Below are positions 37,478-47,899 of a stretch of 64,000 bases of DNA, one piece after another; the stretch's first letter is position 1; each line of letters opens with the position of its first letter. The stretch spans positions 1 through 64,000 of the forward strand of contig NZ_RWKH01000018.1 of NCBI RefSeq assembly GCF_003984625.1. Reading direction: 5' to 3'. A program made the position numbers and the translations under genes. Under the pieces are notes generated by a model. That model did no database searches. It saw only the letters and a list, made by a program, of their open reading frames with translations, and was not told where the DNA came from. The stretch is from Variovorax sp. DXTD-1 (lineage in GTDB: Bacteria; Pseudomonadota; Gammaproteobacteria; Burkholderiales; Burkholderiaceae_C).

Positions 37478-38497
37478 ATGACTGCAACCATGGCCTGTCA
37501 GGCGCGTGCGTTTCGCCGGCAGCTACTGCTGCTGGGCACGGCCTGCGCACTGCTGACCGTTACCGCCCACGCGCAGGCACAGGCGCCCGCCCCCGGCGAC
37601 TTTCCCGACAAGCCCATTCGCATGGTGGTGACCTTTCCGCCCGGCGGAAGCGCCGACGGCGTGGTGCGCATGCTGGTGCCGCGCATGAACGAGAAGCTCG
37701 GCCAGCAGGTGGTGGTGGACAACCGGCCCGGTGCCGGAGGCAACGTGGGCCTTTCGCTGGTGGCCAAGGCGCCCGCCGACGGCTACACGCTGGGCGTGGG
37801 CGCAGCCGGCGCGCTGTCGGCCAACACGAGCCTGTATCCGCAGATGCCCTTCGATCCGCTGAAGGACTTCAAGCCGGTGGGCATGCTCGCGGCCATTCCG
37901 TTCGTGATCGTCGGACACCCTTCCGTGGCTGCAAAGACGCAGCGCGAATTGATTGCACTTGCAAAAGAAAAACCGGGCGCGCTCTCCATCGGGCATGGGG
38001 GCAACGGCACGGCCATGCATCTCTCGGCCGCGCTGTTCTCGCAGATGGCGGGCATCAAGCTGGTGGAGGTGCCCTACCGCGGCTCGGGACCGGCCGCACT
38101 CGATGCGCTGGCGGGCCAGATACCGCTCGCGGTGGTCGACCTGCCTTCGTCGCTGCAGCAGATCAAGGCCGGCAAGCTGGTTGCCTTCGCAGTCACGAGC
38201 CCCGAGCGGCTCCCCATGCTGCCCGACGTGCCGACCGTGGCCGAGGGCGGACTGCCCGGCTACGACTCGACCGGCTGGTTCGGCGTGGTGGCGCCAGCCG
38301 GTACGCCTCCACATGTAGTGGCAAGGCTCAATGCCGAAATCAATGCCGCACTGGCCAACGAGCAGAACAAGGCCGCGATGCGCAACCTTGGCGTGGAGCC
38401 CTCGCCGGGCACGCCGGAGGCCTTTGCCGCCTACATCCGCACCGAAACGAAGAAGTGGGCCAAGGTCATCCAGGACGCCCGCATCAAGCTTGACTGA
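37478..38497 (+). CDS. Bug/TctC-type periplasmic solute receptor
   Basis: A 339-residue exported binding protein (signal peptide ending VTAHAQA). Typical Bug features are FPDKPIRMVVTFPPGGSADG, VVVDNRPGAGGNVG, VEVPYRGSGPAALDALAG and WFGVVAPAGTP. Such proteins bind carboxylates and aromatic acids. The membrane partners TctA and TctB are absent, which is common for this greatly expanded family in Bordetella and Variovorax relatives. It probably delivers the substrate of the pathway that includes the next gene. Confidence 0.92.
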   Translation: MTATMACQARAFRRQLLLLGTACALLTVTAHAQAQAPAPGDFPDKPIRMVVTFPPGGSADGVVRMLVPRMNEKLGQQVVVDNRPGAGGNVGLSLVAKAPADGYTLGVGAAGALSANTSLYPQMPFDPLKDFKPVGMLAAIPFVIVGHPSVAAKTQRELIALAKEKPGALSIGHGGNGTAMHLSAALFSQMAGIKLVEVPYRGSGPAALDALAGQIPLAVVDLPSSLQQIKAGKLVAFAVTSPERLPMLPDVPTVAEGGLPGYDSTGWFGVVAPAGTPPHVVARLNAEINAALANEQNKAAMRNLGVEPSPGTPEAFAAYIRTETKKWAKVIQDARIKLD

Positions 38498-38513
38498 GGG
38501 GGTTCAGCAAACC

Positions 38514-40217
38514 ATGACAGACAAGAATCTGGAAGCCGACGTGCTGATCGTCGGTGCGGGCCCGGTGGGCCTTACGCTGGCCATGGACCTGGCCTCGCAC
38601 GGCCTCTCGGTCATCATTTGCGAAACCCGCCGGTTCGCCGAGCCGCCGAGCGTGAAGTGCAACCACGTGTCGTCGCGCACCATGGAGCAGTTTCGCCGCC
38701 TGGGCGTGGCGCACAAGCTGCGCGACGCGGGGCTGCCGGCCGACTATCCCAATGATGTGGTGTTTCGCACCAGCGCCACGGGCATGGAGCTCGCGCGCAT
38801 TCCCATTCCCTGCCGGCGCGACCGCTACACCGCAACCGAAGGGCCCGATGCGCGCTGGCCCACGCCCGAGCCGCCGCACCGCATCAACCAGATCTACCTG
38901 GAGCCGATCCTGCTCAGGCACACGGCGGCGCTGCCCGGCGTTCGGCTGCTGAACCGCACGCAGTTCACCTCGCTCACGCAGGACAGCTGCGGCGTGAGCG
39001 CCACTGCCCTCAATCTGGACAGCCACGCGACGCACACCATTCGCTGCCGCTACATGGTGGGCTGCGACGGCGGCGGCTCTGCGGTGCGCAAGCAGATCGG
39101 CGCGAAGCTGGAGGGCACGGCCGTGATCCAGCGCGTGCAGTCCACACTCATTCGCGCGCCGCAGTTGCGCGCGCTCATGCCGGGCAAGCCCGCTTGGTCT
39201 TACTACGCAATGAACCCGCGCCGCTGCGGCACGATGTTTGCCATCGACGGGCAGGAAACCTGGCTGGTGCACAACCATCTGAACGCCGACGAGCCCGAGT
39301 TCGATTCGGTCGACCGCGACAAGTCGCTGCGCGAGATCCTGGGTGTCGGGCCTGATTTTTCCTACGAGATCATCAGCAAGGAAGACTGGGTGGGGCGCCG
39401 GCTTGTGGCCAACCGCTTTCGCGAAGGCCGCGTGTTCCTCGCGGGCGACGCGGCGCATCTGTGGGTGCCCTATGCGGGATACGGCATGAACGCGGGCATT
39501 GCCGATGCGCTCAATCTCTCGTGGCTGCTCGCGGCCTGCGTGCGGGGCTGGGGCGACGAAGGCATTCTCGATGCGTACGAAGCCGAGCGCCTGCCGATCA
39601 CCGAGCAGGTGTCGAACTTTGCGATGGAGCATGCGCAGAAGATGATTCGCGCACGCCGCGCCGTGCCGCACGACATCGAGGCGCCGGGCCCCGAGGGCGA
39701 TGCGCTGCGCGCCGAGATCGGCCGCGAGGCGTACGAACTCAACGTGCAGCAGTTCTGCTGCGCGGGCCTGAACTTCGGCTACTTCTACACCGGCTCGCCG
39801 ATCATCGTGGCCGATGGCGAGCACACGGCGCCGGCCTATTCGATGGGCGCCTTCACGCCCTCCACCGTGCCGGGCTGCCGCGCGCCGCATTTCTGGCTGG
39901 GCGACGGACGTTCGCTTTATGACGCCTTCGGGCCGGGCTACACGCTGCTGCGCTTCGATCGCAGCGCGGACGTATCGGCGCTCGAGCGCGCGGCGCGCGC
40001 CTACGACATGCCGCTCACCGTGGTCGACATCGAGGCGGCCGAGGTACCGGCCGCGTACATGCACCGTCTGGTGCTGTGCCGCGCCGACCAGCACGTGGCC
40101 TGGCGCGGCGCCTATGTGCCGCCCGACGCTTATGAACTGGTGGCGCAGCTGCGCGGTGAGCGGCGGCATCTTCAGGGCCGCAGGCGGCTGCTGAGGTGGG
40201 AAGGCGTGATCGCCTGA
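38514..40217 (+). CDS. FAD-dependent aromatic monooxygenase
   Basis: A 567-residue group A flavoprotein hydroxylase of the MhpA/PheA/TfdB type. The FAD Rossmann motif is DVLIVGAGPVGLTLAMDLA, then CDGGGSAVRKQIG and GRVFLAGDAAHLWVPYAGYGMN, which binds the FAD ribityl chain. The C-terminal 150 residues are thioredoxin-like (LLRFDRSADVSALE), as in this subfamily. It follows the receptor gene by 16 bases and probably hydroxylates the aromatic acid that the receptor binds. No ring-cleavage gene is present, so the route is incomplete in this window. Confidence 0.9.
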   Translation: MTDKNLEADVLIVGAGPVGLTLAMDLASHGLSVIICETRRFAEPPSVKCNHVSSRTMEQFRRLGVAHKLRDAGLPADYPNDVVFRTSATGMELARIPIPCRRDRYTATEGPDARWPTPEPPHRINQIYLEPILLRHTAALPGVRLLNRTQFTSLTQDSCGVSATALNLDSHATHTIRCRYMVGCDGGGSAVRKQIGAKLEGTAVIQRVQSTLIRAPQLRALMPGKPAWSYYAMNPRRCGTMFAIDGQETWLVHNHLNADEPEFDSVDRDKSLREILGVGPDFSYEIISKEDWVGRRLVANRFREGRVFLAGDAAHLWVPYAGYGMNAGIADALNLSWLLAACVRGWGDEGILDAYEAERLPITEQVSNFAMEHAQKMIRARRAVPHDIEAPGPEGDALRAEIGREAYELNVQQFCCAGLNFGYFYTGSPIIVADGEHTAPAYSMGAFTPSTVPGCRAPHFWLGDGRSLYDAFGPGYTLLRFDRSADVSALERAARAYDMPLTVVDIEAAEVPAAYMHRLVLCRADQHVAWRGAYVPPDAYELVAQLRGERRHLQGRRRLLRWEGVIA

Positions 40218-40235
40218 GCCGCGCCGCGCGCGCTC

Positions 40236-41705
40236 TCATCGACTGCGTGCGGCAGTCGCGAAGCGCGCGACGAGCCATGCCGCGAGCGCCGGTGCGAGCG
40301 CGAAGCTCGCGAACAGCCAGAAGGCGGCCGAGCGGGCGCCCACCACGCCGCCCGGAGCAGTGAGGCCGGCCGCGTTTGCCACCAACCCCGCCACCGCCGC
40401 GCCCACGGCCATGCCGTAGAGCTGCACGGTCGTGATGGAAGCGGAGGCCAGGCCTTCCTGCCCCGGCGGCGCGAGCGACATCACGCGCGTGACCAGGTGC
40501 GGCCAGCCGATGCCCACGCCCAGCCCGACAGCGCCCAAGGCGATGGCGACCAGCAGCGTTTCGGCACCCGCGGCAAGGCGGCCATGCGCCGGCATCAGCA
40601 CGGCCAGCGCCGCCAGGCCCAGCGCGCAAGCCACCGGCCCCACGCGCAGCATGCGATCGGCGCCCGTGCCGCTGCGCCCCGACGACAGCAGCGAACCCGC
40701 GCTCCAGCCGCCGGCCATTGCCGCGGTGAGGTAGCCCGCCAGCAACGGCGAATGCCCGTGCAACAACTGCAGGAAGTACGGCACGAAGATTTCAGTGGTC
40801 GTGCCGATCATCAGCAGCACCACGCCTGCGTAGATGGCGCCCATCGGTGTGCGCACCGCATAGGCGCCGGTCGGCAGCAACCGCACCGCGGCGCGCCCGT
40901 CCACCCGGGTGGCGGCAACGCCGAGCCCGAGCCCCGCTGCTAGGCCGACCGCCTGCCAAGCCAACGCTGGTGCGAATTCGCTTGCCGCGATCAGCAGCAC
41001 CGACACCGCCAGCAAGCCGATCTGCAACGCTGGAATGCGCGGCATGCCGGCGGGGCGCACATGCCTCACGCCCGCAGCGGGCCGCAGTTGCACCGCGACC
41101 AAAAGCGCTTGCAACGCCGCCAGCGGCAACAGCGACCAGAAGGCCCAGCGCCAGTGCCCCGCTTGTGCGAACAGGCCGCCAACCGCCGGGCCGCAGAGCG
41201 TGGCCACGCCCCACATGCCGGACACCAGCGCCACTGCGCGAGGCCACAGCCGCGGCGCGAACACCAGTTGGATCAACCCATAGCTGAGCGCCGCCAGCAA
41301 GCCGCCGCCCACCCCCTGCACCGTGCGGCCCGCGAGCAGCCAGGGCATGGCCGGCGCCAGCGCGCAGCCGATCGACCCGGCGGTGAATGCCGCCAGCGCT
41401 GCAAGACATGCACCGCGCGGCCCCAGCGCGGCGAGCAGGCGCACCGAGAGCGTGGCGCCGATGATCGACCCGACCACGAAGAGCGTGGTGCTCCAGGCAT
41501 ACCAGTCGAGCCCGCCGATTTCGGCGACCACCGAGGGCAGCACCGTGGTCACGATGTGCACGTTGACCGCATGCAGCGCCACGCCGCCCGTCAGCGCAAC
41601 GGCGCGCCAGCCGTTGCGGCCCCGGAACAGGTCGCCCCATGCGGCGGTGGAGGAGTTGGAAACCGTCGAAGCGGGATCGGCGGCGGAGCTGGGTGCGGCA
41701 GGCAT
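40236..41705 (-). CDS. MFS transporter, drug-efflux type
   Basis: A 489-residue protein with about 14 hydrophobic helices. The start is set at 41705 (MPAAPSSAADP), since the frame extending upstream has no similarity. Features of the DHA2-like group are seen: TVLPSVVAEIGG in helix 1, GRTVQGVGGGLLAALSYGLI and PAVGGLFAQAGHWRWAFW. It exports organic compounds using the proton gradient. It converges on the monooxygenase, with 18 bases between stops. The substrate is unknown. Confidence 0.88.
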   Translation of the reverse strand: MPAAPSSAADPASTVSNSSTAAWGDLFRGRNGWRAVALTGGVALHAVNVHIVTTVLPSVVAEIGGLDWYAWSTTLFVVGSIIGATLSVRLLAALGPRGACLAALAAFTAGSIGCALAPAMPWLLAGRTVQGVGGGLLAALSYGLIQLVFAPRLWPRAVALVSGMWGVATLCGPAVGGLFAQAGHWRWAFWSLLPLAALQALLVAVQLRPAAGVRHVRPAGMPRIPALQIGLLAVSVLLIAASEFAPALAWQAVGLAAGLGLGVAATRVDGRAAVRLLPTGAYAVRTPMGAIYAGVVLLMIGTTTEIFVPYFLQLLHGHSPLLAGYLTAAMAGGWSAGSLLSSGRSGTGADRMLRVGPVACALGLAALAVLMPAHGRLAAGAETLLVAIALGAVGLGVGIGWPHLVTRVMSLAPPGQEGLASASITTVQLYGMAVGAAVAGLVANAAGLTAPGGVVGARSAAFWLFASFALAPALAAWLVARFATAARSR

Positions 41706-41841
41706 GGGGTCGGCGCCCCGGCAAAGGAGGCGAATATCGAAAGAGGACCCGATGCTAGGCCGTGTCGAACAATTAAACAAGATAAAGCTTTGATAAATAG
41801 AGGGCTTCAGCCGACCCGCGGATGCGCGACACTTCGCCGTG
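41706..41841. promoter_or_regulatory. Divergent promoter region, MFS pump / pgpA
   Basis: 136 bases lie between divergent starts. Its centre (about 41768-41800) is strongly AT-rich (AATTAAACAAGATAAAGC, then TTGATAAATAG), as expected for promoters. No operator was fixed. Confidence 0.4.
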
Positions 41842-42423
41842 ATGCAAGCCGTTCCCCCGCCTCCTTCTTCTTCGTCCCCTTCATCGTCCGGCCCCATTCC
41901 GGTGGGCGCGCCGGGCCGGCCGACCAAGGCCTTCCTGCTCTCGCACCCTGCGCACTTCATTGCCCTGGGTTTCGGCTCCGGGCTGCCGCGCGTGGCGCCC
42001 GGTACGGTCGGCACGCTCTGGGCGTGGGCGGCCTTCGTGGTCATGCAGCTGTGGCTCACGCCCGCCACCATCGGCTGGGTGATCCTGGCTTCGCTGCCCA
42101 TCGGCTGGTGGGCCTGCAGCGTGACCGCGCGCCACATGGGCGTGGCGGACCCGGGCAGCATCGTGTGGGACGAAGTGGTCGCGTTCTGGATCGTGCTCTG
42201 GCTCGTCACGCCGGCCGGCCTCGTCGCGCAGGCCGTGGCATTCGGGCTGTTCCGCTTCTTCGATGCCGCCAAGCCGGGGCCGGTGGCCTGGGCGGATGGG
42301 CTGTTCAAGCAGCGCGATGCCGCCGAGGTGCGCTGGTGGCGGGCGGGCTTCGGCATCATCCTCGACGACCTGGTGGCGGCGTTCTGCACGCTGCTGGTCA
42401 TTGCGCTCTGGCGCGCATGGTGA
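41842..42423 (+). CDS. pgpA: Phosphatidylglycerophosphatase A
   Basis: A 193-residue membrane enzyme that removes phosphate from phosphatidylglycerol phosphate in phospholipid synthesis. After a Pro/Ser-rich N-terminus come FGSGLPRVAPGTVGTLWAW and the catalytic acid region DPGSIVWDEVVAFWI, plus FRFFDAAKPGP and GFGIILDDLVAA, all typical. Four hydrophobic segments are visible. The start could also be the GTG one codon earlier. The cinA gene begins five bases after the stop. Confidence 0.93.
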   Translation: MQAVPPPPSSSSPSSSGPIPVGAPGRPTKAFLLSHPAHFIALGFGSGLPRVAPGTVGTLWAWAAFVVMQLWLTPATIGWVILASLPIGWWACSVTARHMGVADPGSIVWDEVVAFWIVLWLVTPAGLVAQAVAFGLFRFFDAAKPGPVAWADGLFKQRDAAEVRWWRAGFGIILDDLVAAFCTLLVIALWRAW

Positions 42424-42428
42424 GCTTC

Positions 42429-42944
42429 ATGGAACCCTCGGCCCCCTCCAACTTTCTTGCAGACCTGGACACGCCGGACCTCGTCGCGGCCACGGCCGGC
42501 CTGCTGCTGAAAAAAGGCTGGATGCTCGCCACGGCCGAAAGCTGCACCGGCGGCCTCATTGCCGGCGCCTGCACCGAACTGGCGGGCTCCAGCACTTGGT
42601 TCGAGCGCGGCTTCGTCACCTATTCGAACGCGGCCAAGACCGAGTTGCTGGGCGTCGATGCGGCGCTGATCGAAGCCCACGGCGCAGTCAGCGAACCCGT
42701 GGCGCGCGCCATGGCCGCGGGCGCCATCGCACATTCGGCCGCACGCGTGGCGGTGGCCGTGACCGGCGTGGCCGGCCCGACCGGCGGCAGCCCCGACAAG
42801 CCGGTGGGCACCGTGTGGTTCGGCTGGTCGGTCGGCGGGCAGGTGCGCACCGAGCGACGCCGCTTCGAGGGCGACCGCGCCGCGGTGCGCGCGGCCACGG
42901 TGCACTACGCGCTGCAAACGCTGGCCAGCCTGCTCGGTCCGTAG
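42429..42944 (+). CDS. CinA-domain nicotinamide-nucleotide amidohydrolase
   Basis: A 171-residue protein equal to the C-terminal domain of CinA (PncC). It deaminates nicotinamide mononucleotide, a step in NAD recycling. Signatures are TAESCTGGLIAG, FERGFVTYSNAAKTELLGV, AVTGVAGPTGGSPDKPVGTVWF and a late RFEGDR. The N-terminal MoaB-like domain is absent, as in E. coli PncC. A GTG nine bases earlier overlapping the pgpA stop is the alternative start. Confidence 0.92.
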   Translation: MEPSAPSNFLADLDTPDLVAATAGLLLKKGWMLATAESCTGGLIAGACTELAGSSTWFERGFVTYSNAAKTELLGVDAALIEAHGAVSEPVARAMAAGAIAHSAARVAVAVTGVAGPTGGSPDKPVGTVWFGWSVGGQVRTERRRFEGDRAAVRAATVHYALQTLASLLGP

Positions 42945-43040
42945 AACGCGCCCCGCGAATGCCGCGCCGTCTATGATTTCGCGCTGCGCCGCATTCCGGC
43001 CATGCGCCTCCGCCCGTCATCCATAAGAAAGACACCTCAA

Positions 43041-43535
43041 ATGACAGCAGCAGCCAATGCCCAGACCATCGAGCGCTTCTACGAGGCGTTTGCAAGGCTG
43101 GACGCCGCCACCATGGCCGCCTGCTATGCAAGCGATGCGCAATTCGACGACGAAGCCTTTTCATTGCGCGGCCGCCAGCAGGTGGGCGGCATGTGGCGCA
43201 TGCTCTGCAGCGCAACCAAGGCCGGCGGCGCTGACGTCTGGAAGCTGACGTGGCGCGACGTGCATGCAGACGACACCAGCGGCCAGGCGCACTGGGATGC
43301 GCACTACCGCTTCAGCGCCACCGGCCGGCTGGTCGACAACAGCATCGACGCGCGCTTCGGCTTCACGGCCGACGGGCTGATTGCCACGCACCGCGACAGC
43401 TTCGACTTCTGGGCCTGGTCGCGCCAGGCGCTGGGCGCGCCCGGTCTCCTTCTCGGCTGGACACCGATGCTGCGCAAGAAAGTGCGCGCCACCGCAGCCA
43501 CCAATCTCGCTACCTATCTCGCACGCCAACCATGA
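43041..43535 (+). CDS. NTF2-like / SnoaL-type protein
   Basis: A 164-residue protein with the cone-shaped alpha+beta fold. ERFYEAFARLDAATMAACY is the first helix, then a beta-sheet stretch with VHADDTSGQAHWDAHYRFSA and GFTADGLIATHRDSFDFW. These are typical of the SnoaL/nuclear-transport-factor-2 family. No catalytic residues can be assigned. Its stop overlaps the start of a small acetyltransferase gene by four bases. Confidence 0.82.
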   Translation: MTAAANAQTIERFYEAFARLDAATMAACYASDAQFDDEAFSLRGRQQVGGMWRMLCSATKAGGADVWKLTWRDVHADDTSGQAHWDAHYRFSATGRLVDNSIDARFGFTADGLIATHRDSFDFWAWSRQALGAPGLLLGWTPMLRKKVRATAATNLATYLARQP

Positions 43536-43849
43536 GCAACAGCAACAACCTCGCCATCACCAACAACGAAGCCCAGCACCGCTACGAAGCCGCGCTCGAA
43601 GGCCAGCTTGCGGCCTACGCCGAATACAACCTGCTGACCGACGCCATCATGTTCACCCACACCGAGGTATTGCCCGAGCACGAGGGCAAGGGCGTGGGTT
43701 CGGGCATTGCGCGACATGTGCTCGACGAGGCGCGCGCCAAGGGTCTGCATGTGATTCCGGTGTGCCAGTTCATTGCCGGCTACATCCGCAAGCACCGCGA
43801 ATACGCGGACCTGGTGCGGGCGGACGTCCAGCGCGCTTTCAAGATCTGA
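43532..43849 (+). CDS. Small GNAT-like N-acetyltransferase
   Basis: A 105-residue protein of the Acetyltransf_CG (YjdJ-like) type. It has AAYAEYNLLTDAIMFTHTEV and the acetyl-CoA loop LPEHEGKGVGSGIARHVLDEA, followed by GLHVIPVCQFIAGYIRKH. These small proteins bind acetyl-CoA; their acceptors are unknown. It is translationally coupled to the NTF2-like gene. Confidence 0.9.
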   Translation: MSNSNNLAITNNEAQHRYEAALEGQLAAYAEYNLLTDAIMFTHTEVLPEHEGKGVGSGIARHVLDEARAKGLHVIPVCQFIAGYIRKHREYADLVRADVQRAFKI

Positions 43850-43873
43850 AGGCGGCGTGCGGCGGCGCCTGGG

Positions 43874-44656
<783 letters not shown>

Positions 44657-44712
44657 GGCAAGTTCGGGGCAGCCCTCTATGATGCAGCAGGCTCCGGCAG
44701 TCATTTCACCCC

Positions 44713-46410
44713 ATGTCCACGATTATTCCGTTTCCGACGCGTTACAGCGCCTTTGCCCTGTGCGTGGCGGGCCTTGCCGCCAGCCTGGCCGCCGTGCTGG
44801 TGTCCCCGCACCTGTGGTTCGCCTGGGTGGCGCTGATGGTTTTCGGGGCGCTCAGCGCCACCGGCGTGCACGACTTGCGGCAAACGCGCCACGCCATCCT
44901 GCGCAACTACCCGGTCATCGGCCATTTGCGTTTTCTGCTCGAATTCATCCGGCCGGAAATGCGGCAGTACTTCATCGAGAGCGACTCCGAGGCCGCGCCG
45001 TTCTCGCGCGCGCAGCGCTCGCTGGTGTACCAGCGCGCCAAGGGCGATCCCGACAACCGGCCCTTCGGCACGCAGCTGAACGTGACCATTGCGGGTTACG
45101 AGTGGATCAACCACTCGATGCAGCCGACCCGGCTCGACAACCACGATTTCCGCATCGTGATCGGCGGCACGCCGCAGCCGGCCGAGGCAAACCCCGCCCA
45201 AGTCTGCACACAGCCCTACAGCGCCAGCGTGTTCAACATTTCGGCCATGAGCTTCGGCGCGCTGTCGGCCAATGCGATTCTTGCGCTCAACCAGGGCGCC
45301 AAGATGGGCGGCTTTGCGCATGACACGGGCGAGGGCTCCATTTCGCAGCACCACCGCGTGCACGGCGGCGACCTGATCTGGGAAATCGGCTCGGGCTACT
45401 TTGGCTGCCGCAACGACGACGGCACCTTCAACGCCGAGCGCTTCAGCGCCAATGCGCGCGATCCGCAGGTGAAGATGATCGAGATCAAGCTGAGCCAGGG
45501 CGCCAAGCCCGGCCACGGCGGCGTGCTTCCTGCCCCCAAGGTCACGCCCGAGATCGCGGCCGCGCGCGGCGTGCGGGTGGGCGTGGACTGCATCTCGCCC
45601 TCGTCGCACAGCGCATTCGCCACGCCCATCGAGATGATGCATTTCATCGCCAGGCTGCGCGAGCTTTCGGGCGGCAAGCCCACGGGCTTCAAGTTCTGCC
45701 TGGGCCACCCGTGGGAGTGGTTCGCGATCGTCAAGGCCATGCAGGCGACCGGCATCACGCCCGACTTCATCGTGGTGGACGGTGCCGAGGGCGGCACGGG
45801 CGCCGCGCCGGTGGAGTTCAGCGACCACGTGGGCGCACCGCTGCAGGAGGGCCTGCTGCTGGTGCACAACACGCTCATCGGCGTGAACCTGCGCCACCTC
45901 ATCAAGCTGGGCTGCGCCGGCAAGGTGATCACGGCCTTCGACGTGGCGCGCATGATGGCGCTGGGTGCCGACTGGTGCAACGCGGCGCGCGGCTTCATGA
46001 TGGCGCTGGGCTGCATTCAGGCGCAAAGCTGCCACACCGGCCACTGCCCTACCGGCGTGACCACGCAGGACCCGGTGCGCCAGCAGGCGCTGGTGGTGCC
46101 GACCAAGGCCGAGCGCGTGCGCAACTTCCACCGCAGCACCCTGCATGCGCTGCAGGAGCTGGTGCAGGCCGCGGGCCTGGACCATCCGCAGCAAATCACC
46201 GCGCACCACATCGTGCGGCGCATTTCCGACACCGAGGTGCGCCTCTTGAGCAACCTGGTGATGCAGGTGCAGCCGGGCGCCCTGCTCGGCCCGCTCGACA
46301 AGCAGCACAACGTGTTCCGAACTTACTGGCCGCTGGCCAGTGCCGAGAGCTTCCAGCCCGCGACACAGGGACCGCAGGGCCTGGTGTCCAGTCTCGCGCT
46401 TGCCGCATGA
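44713..46410 (+). CDS. FMN-binding glutamate-synthase-family protein
   Basis: A 565-residue protein: one or two N-terminal membrane helices (about residues 12-55), then the FMN-binding TIM barrel of the large glutamate synthase subunit. [53 protein letters not shown] and [12 protein letters not shown] are present, as are three cysteines of a 3Fe-4S cluster (C...[11 protein letters not shown]). It lacks the amidotransferase domain, so it may use ammonia or another donor. It is not ordinary GltB. The next gene overlaps its stop by four bases. Confidence 0.88.
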   Translation: MSTIIPFPTRYSAFALCVAGLAASLAAVLVSPHLWFAWVALMVFGALSATGVHDLRQTRHAILRNYPVIGHLRFLLEFIRPEMRQYFIESDSEAAPFSRAQRSLVYQRAKGDPDNRPFGTQLNVTIAGYEWINHSMQPTRLDNHDFRIVIGGTPQPAEANPAQVCTQPYSASVFNISAMSFGALSANAILALNQGAKMGGFAHDTGEGSISQHHRVHGGDLIWEIGSGYFGCRNDDGTFNAERFSANARDPQVKMIEIKLSQGAKPGHGGVLPAPKVTPEIAAARGVRVGVDCISPSSHSAFATPIEMMHFIARLRELSGGKPTGFKFCLGHPWEWFAIVKAMQATGITPDFIVVDGAEGGTGAAPVEFSDHVGAPLQEGLLLVHNTLIGVNLRHLIKLGCAGKVITAFDVARMMALGADWCNAARGFMMALGCIQAQSCHTGHCPTGVTTQDPVRQQALVVPTKAERVRNFHRSTLHALQELVQAAGLDHPQQITAHHIVRRISDTEVRLLSNLVMQVQPGALLGPLDKQHNVFRTYWPLASAESFQPATQGPQGLVSSLALAA

Positions 46411-47330
46411 ACCCCTTGCGACGCGGTGGGTCGGCGCGGTTGCAAAGCGCCAAGGGTGCGGCCTCGGCGCCGGCGCCGCTGGATGCCCAGCCATTTGTGC
46501 CGGGGCCGGGCGACTACGCCGAGTTCCTGCGCGCCGCCCTGCCCAAGCAGCAGAAGAACGTGGCCAGCCACCGGCTGGGCAGCGAACGCGTGTGGCTCAA
46601 GAAGGCCGGCCCGCGCCACGGCAAGTGGGGCTACCGCGTGATGGCGGCGGTCGCGCGCATGGCGCGGCTGGACATCATCAAGCCGGTGCCCAACCCGGGT
46701 GGCGAGGCGGCCATCGCCACCGAGGCCCGGCGCCTGCGGCAGTTGGCGGCGGCGGGCCTGCGCGTGCCCGCGGTGCTGGCGCAGCAACCCGACGGCCTGC
46801 TGATTTCCGACCTGGGCGAAAGCGGCCGCAACACCGTGGTGCTGCAGGAAAAGCTCGACCAGGCCGCCGCGGCGGGGCCGGCGGCGCTGCTGGCCGTGTG
46901 GCGCGAGGGGCTGGCCGCCATTGCCAGGGTGCATGTGCACGGCCAACACCTGAGCCAGGCTTTCGACCGCAACCTGGTGCAGTGCCCCGACGGCGTCATC
47001 GGCTACATCGACTTCGAGGACGACCCCTCCGAAATCATGACGCTGGCCGAGTGCCAGGCGCGCGACTGGCTGAGCTACCTGCACTCCACGGCCATGATGC
47101 TCGAGGCCGCAGCGCCCGAAGCCGCCGGCGTGCACTGGCATGCGGCGCTGGCCGAGGTGAGCGATGAAGTCCGCGCGCGCATTGCCGAGGCGGCCCGGCG
47201 CATGAAATGGGCGCAGCGCCTGCCCGCCAGCCGCCGCTGGGGCCGCGACACGCAGCGTGTGCGCGCGGTGGCACGGCTGCTGGGCCGCTGGCACTGCGCC
47301 GGGGCAGCTTCCACCGGCCGCCGGCCGTAG
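46407..47330 (+). CDS. Kinase-like protein coupled to the glutamate-synthase-like gene
   Basis: A 307-residue protein resembling lipopolysaccharide-core or BUD32-like kinases. It has an alanine-rich N-lobe (GGEAAIATEARRLRQL), a hinge-like GLLISDLGESGRNTV, a catalytic-loop-like FDRNLVQC and a metal-loop-like IGYIDFEDDP, which stands in for DFG. Motifs are divergent, and the usual HGD triplet is HGQ here. Start at 46407 overlaps the upstream stop (ATGA). Substrate unknown; a phosphotransferase or aminoglycoside-kinase fold is the best guess. Confidence 0.68.
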   Translation: MNPLRRGGSARLQSAKGAASAPAPLDAQPFVPGPGDYAEFLRAALPKQQKNVASHRLGSERVWLKKAGPRHGKWGYRVMAAVARMARLDIIKPVPNPGGEAAIATEARRLRQLAAAGLRVPAVLAQQPDGLLISDLGESGRNTVVLQEKLDQAAAAGPAALLAVWREGLAAIARVHVHGQHLSQAFDRNLVQCPDGVIGYIDFEDDPSEIMTLAECQARDWLSYLHSTAMMLEAAAPEAAGVHWHAALAEVSDEVRARIAEAARRMKWAQRLPASRRWGRDTQRVRAVARLLGRWHCAGAASTGRRP

Positions 47331-47334
47331 CCGG

Positions 47335-47856
47335 CTAAAGCGCCAGCACCGCCTGCACCACCACGCCTTGCGCGGCGAGCCGCTTGCGCATCGTCAGCAC
47401 GGCCTGATCCTTGCTGAGCAGCCGTGCGCGCCGGGCGACCGCCAGGTCGATGAAGACCTGGTCGTCCGGGTCCTTGCAGACGCAGGGCGCGCGCGGTGGT
47501 GTTTCTGCAACCAGCTGCACGCGGGCGTCGAACGCCGCCAGAACGCTTTGCGGTGCCAGGTTGCCGCGCGCCAGGCGGGCTGCAATGAGGGGATAGCCGA
47601 GCACCCGCTCGAGCTCCTCGCGCATGGAGGTGGTGGCCAGCCAGCGCAGCTCGCTCGCGGCAAGGGCGGCGGCCAGCGGCAGGCAGTCGGGGTTGTCGAA
47701 CACCAGCAGGTCGAGCGCGATGTTGGTGTCGATCACCACGAAGGCGCCGGGCGCGGCGTTTGCTGCTTCTGGAGAAATGGAAATGTGTGCGTTTGGAATA
47801 ACCCCGATGTTGCACCATGCGCCGCTGCAAGCGCAAACCGTGCCGTCCATCCACAA
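47335..47856 (-). CDS. PIN-domain protein, toxin-like
   Basis: About 173 residues from ATG 47856, though the domain starts near residue 38, so the true start may be a GTG inside (about 47739). PIN acids are visible: D43 in VVIDTNIALDLL, Glu in TTSMREELERVLGY, and DPDDQVFIDLA. This matches TIGR00305-type putative toxin components. No antitoxin gene adjoins: both neighbours are ordinary genes. It may be an RNase of another role or an orphan toxin. Confidence 0.85.
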   Translation of the reverse strand: MWMDGTVCACSGAWCNIGVIPNAHISISPEAANAAPGAFVVIDTNIALDLLVFDNPDCLPLAAALAASELRWLATTSMREELERVLGYPLIAARLARGNLAPQSVLAAFDARVQLVAETPPRAPCVCKDPDDQVFIDLAVARRARLLSKDQAVLTMRKRLAAQGVVVQAVLAL

Positions 47857-47899
47857 TGCTGCTGCCCGGGCCGTGCGCGGCGCCTTTCACCCTCCGACA

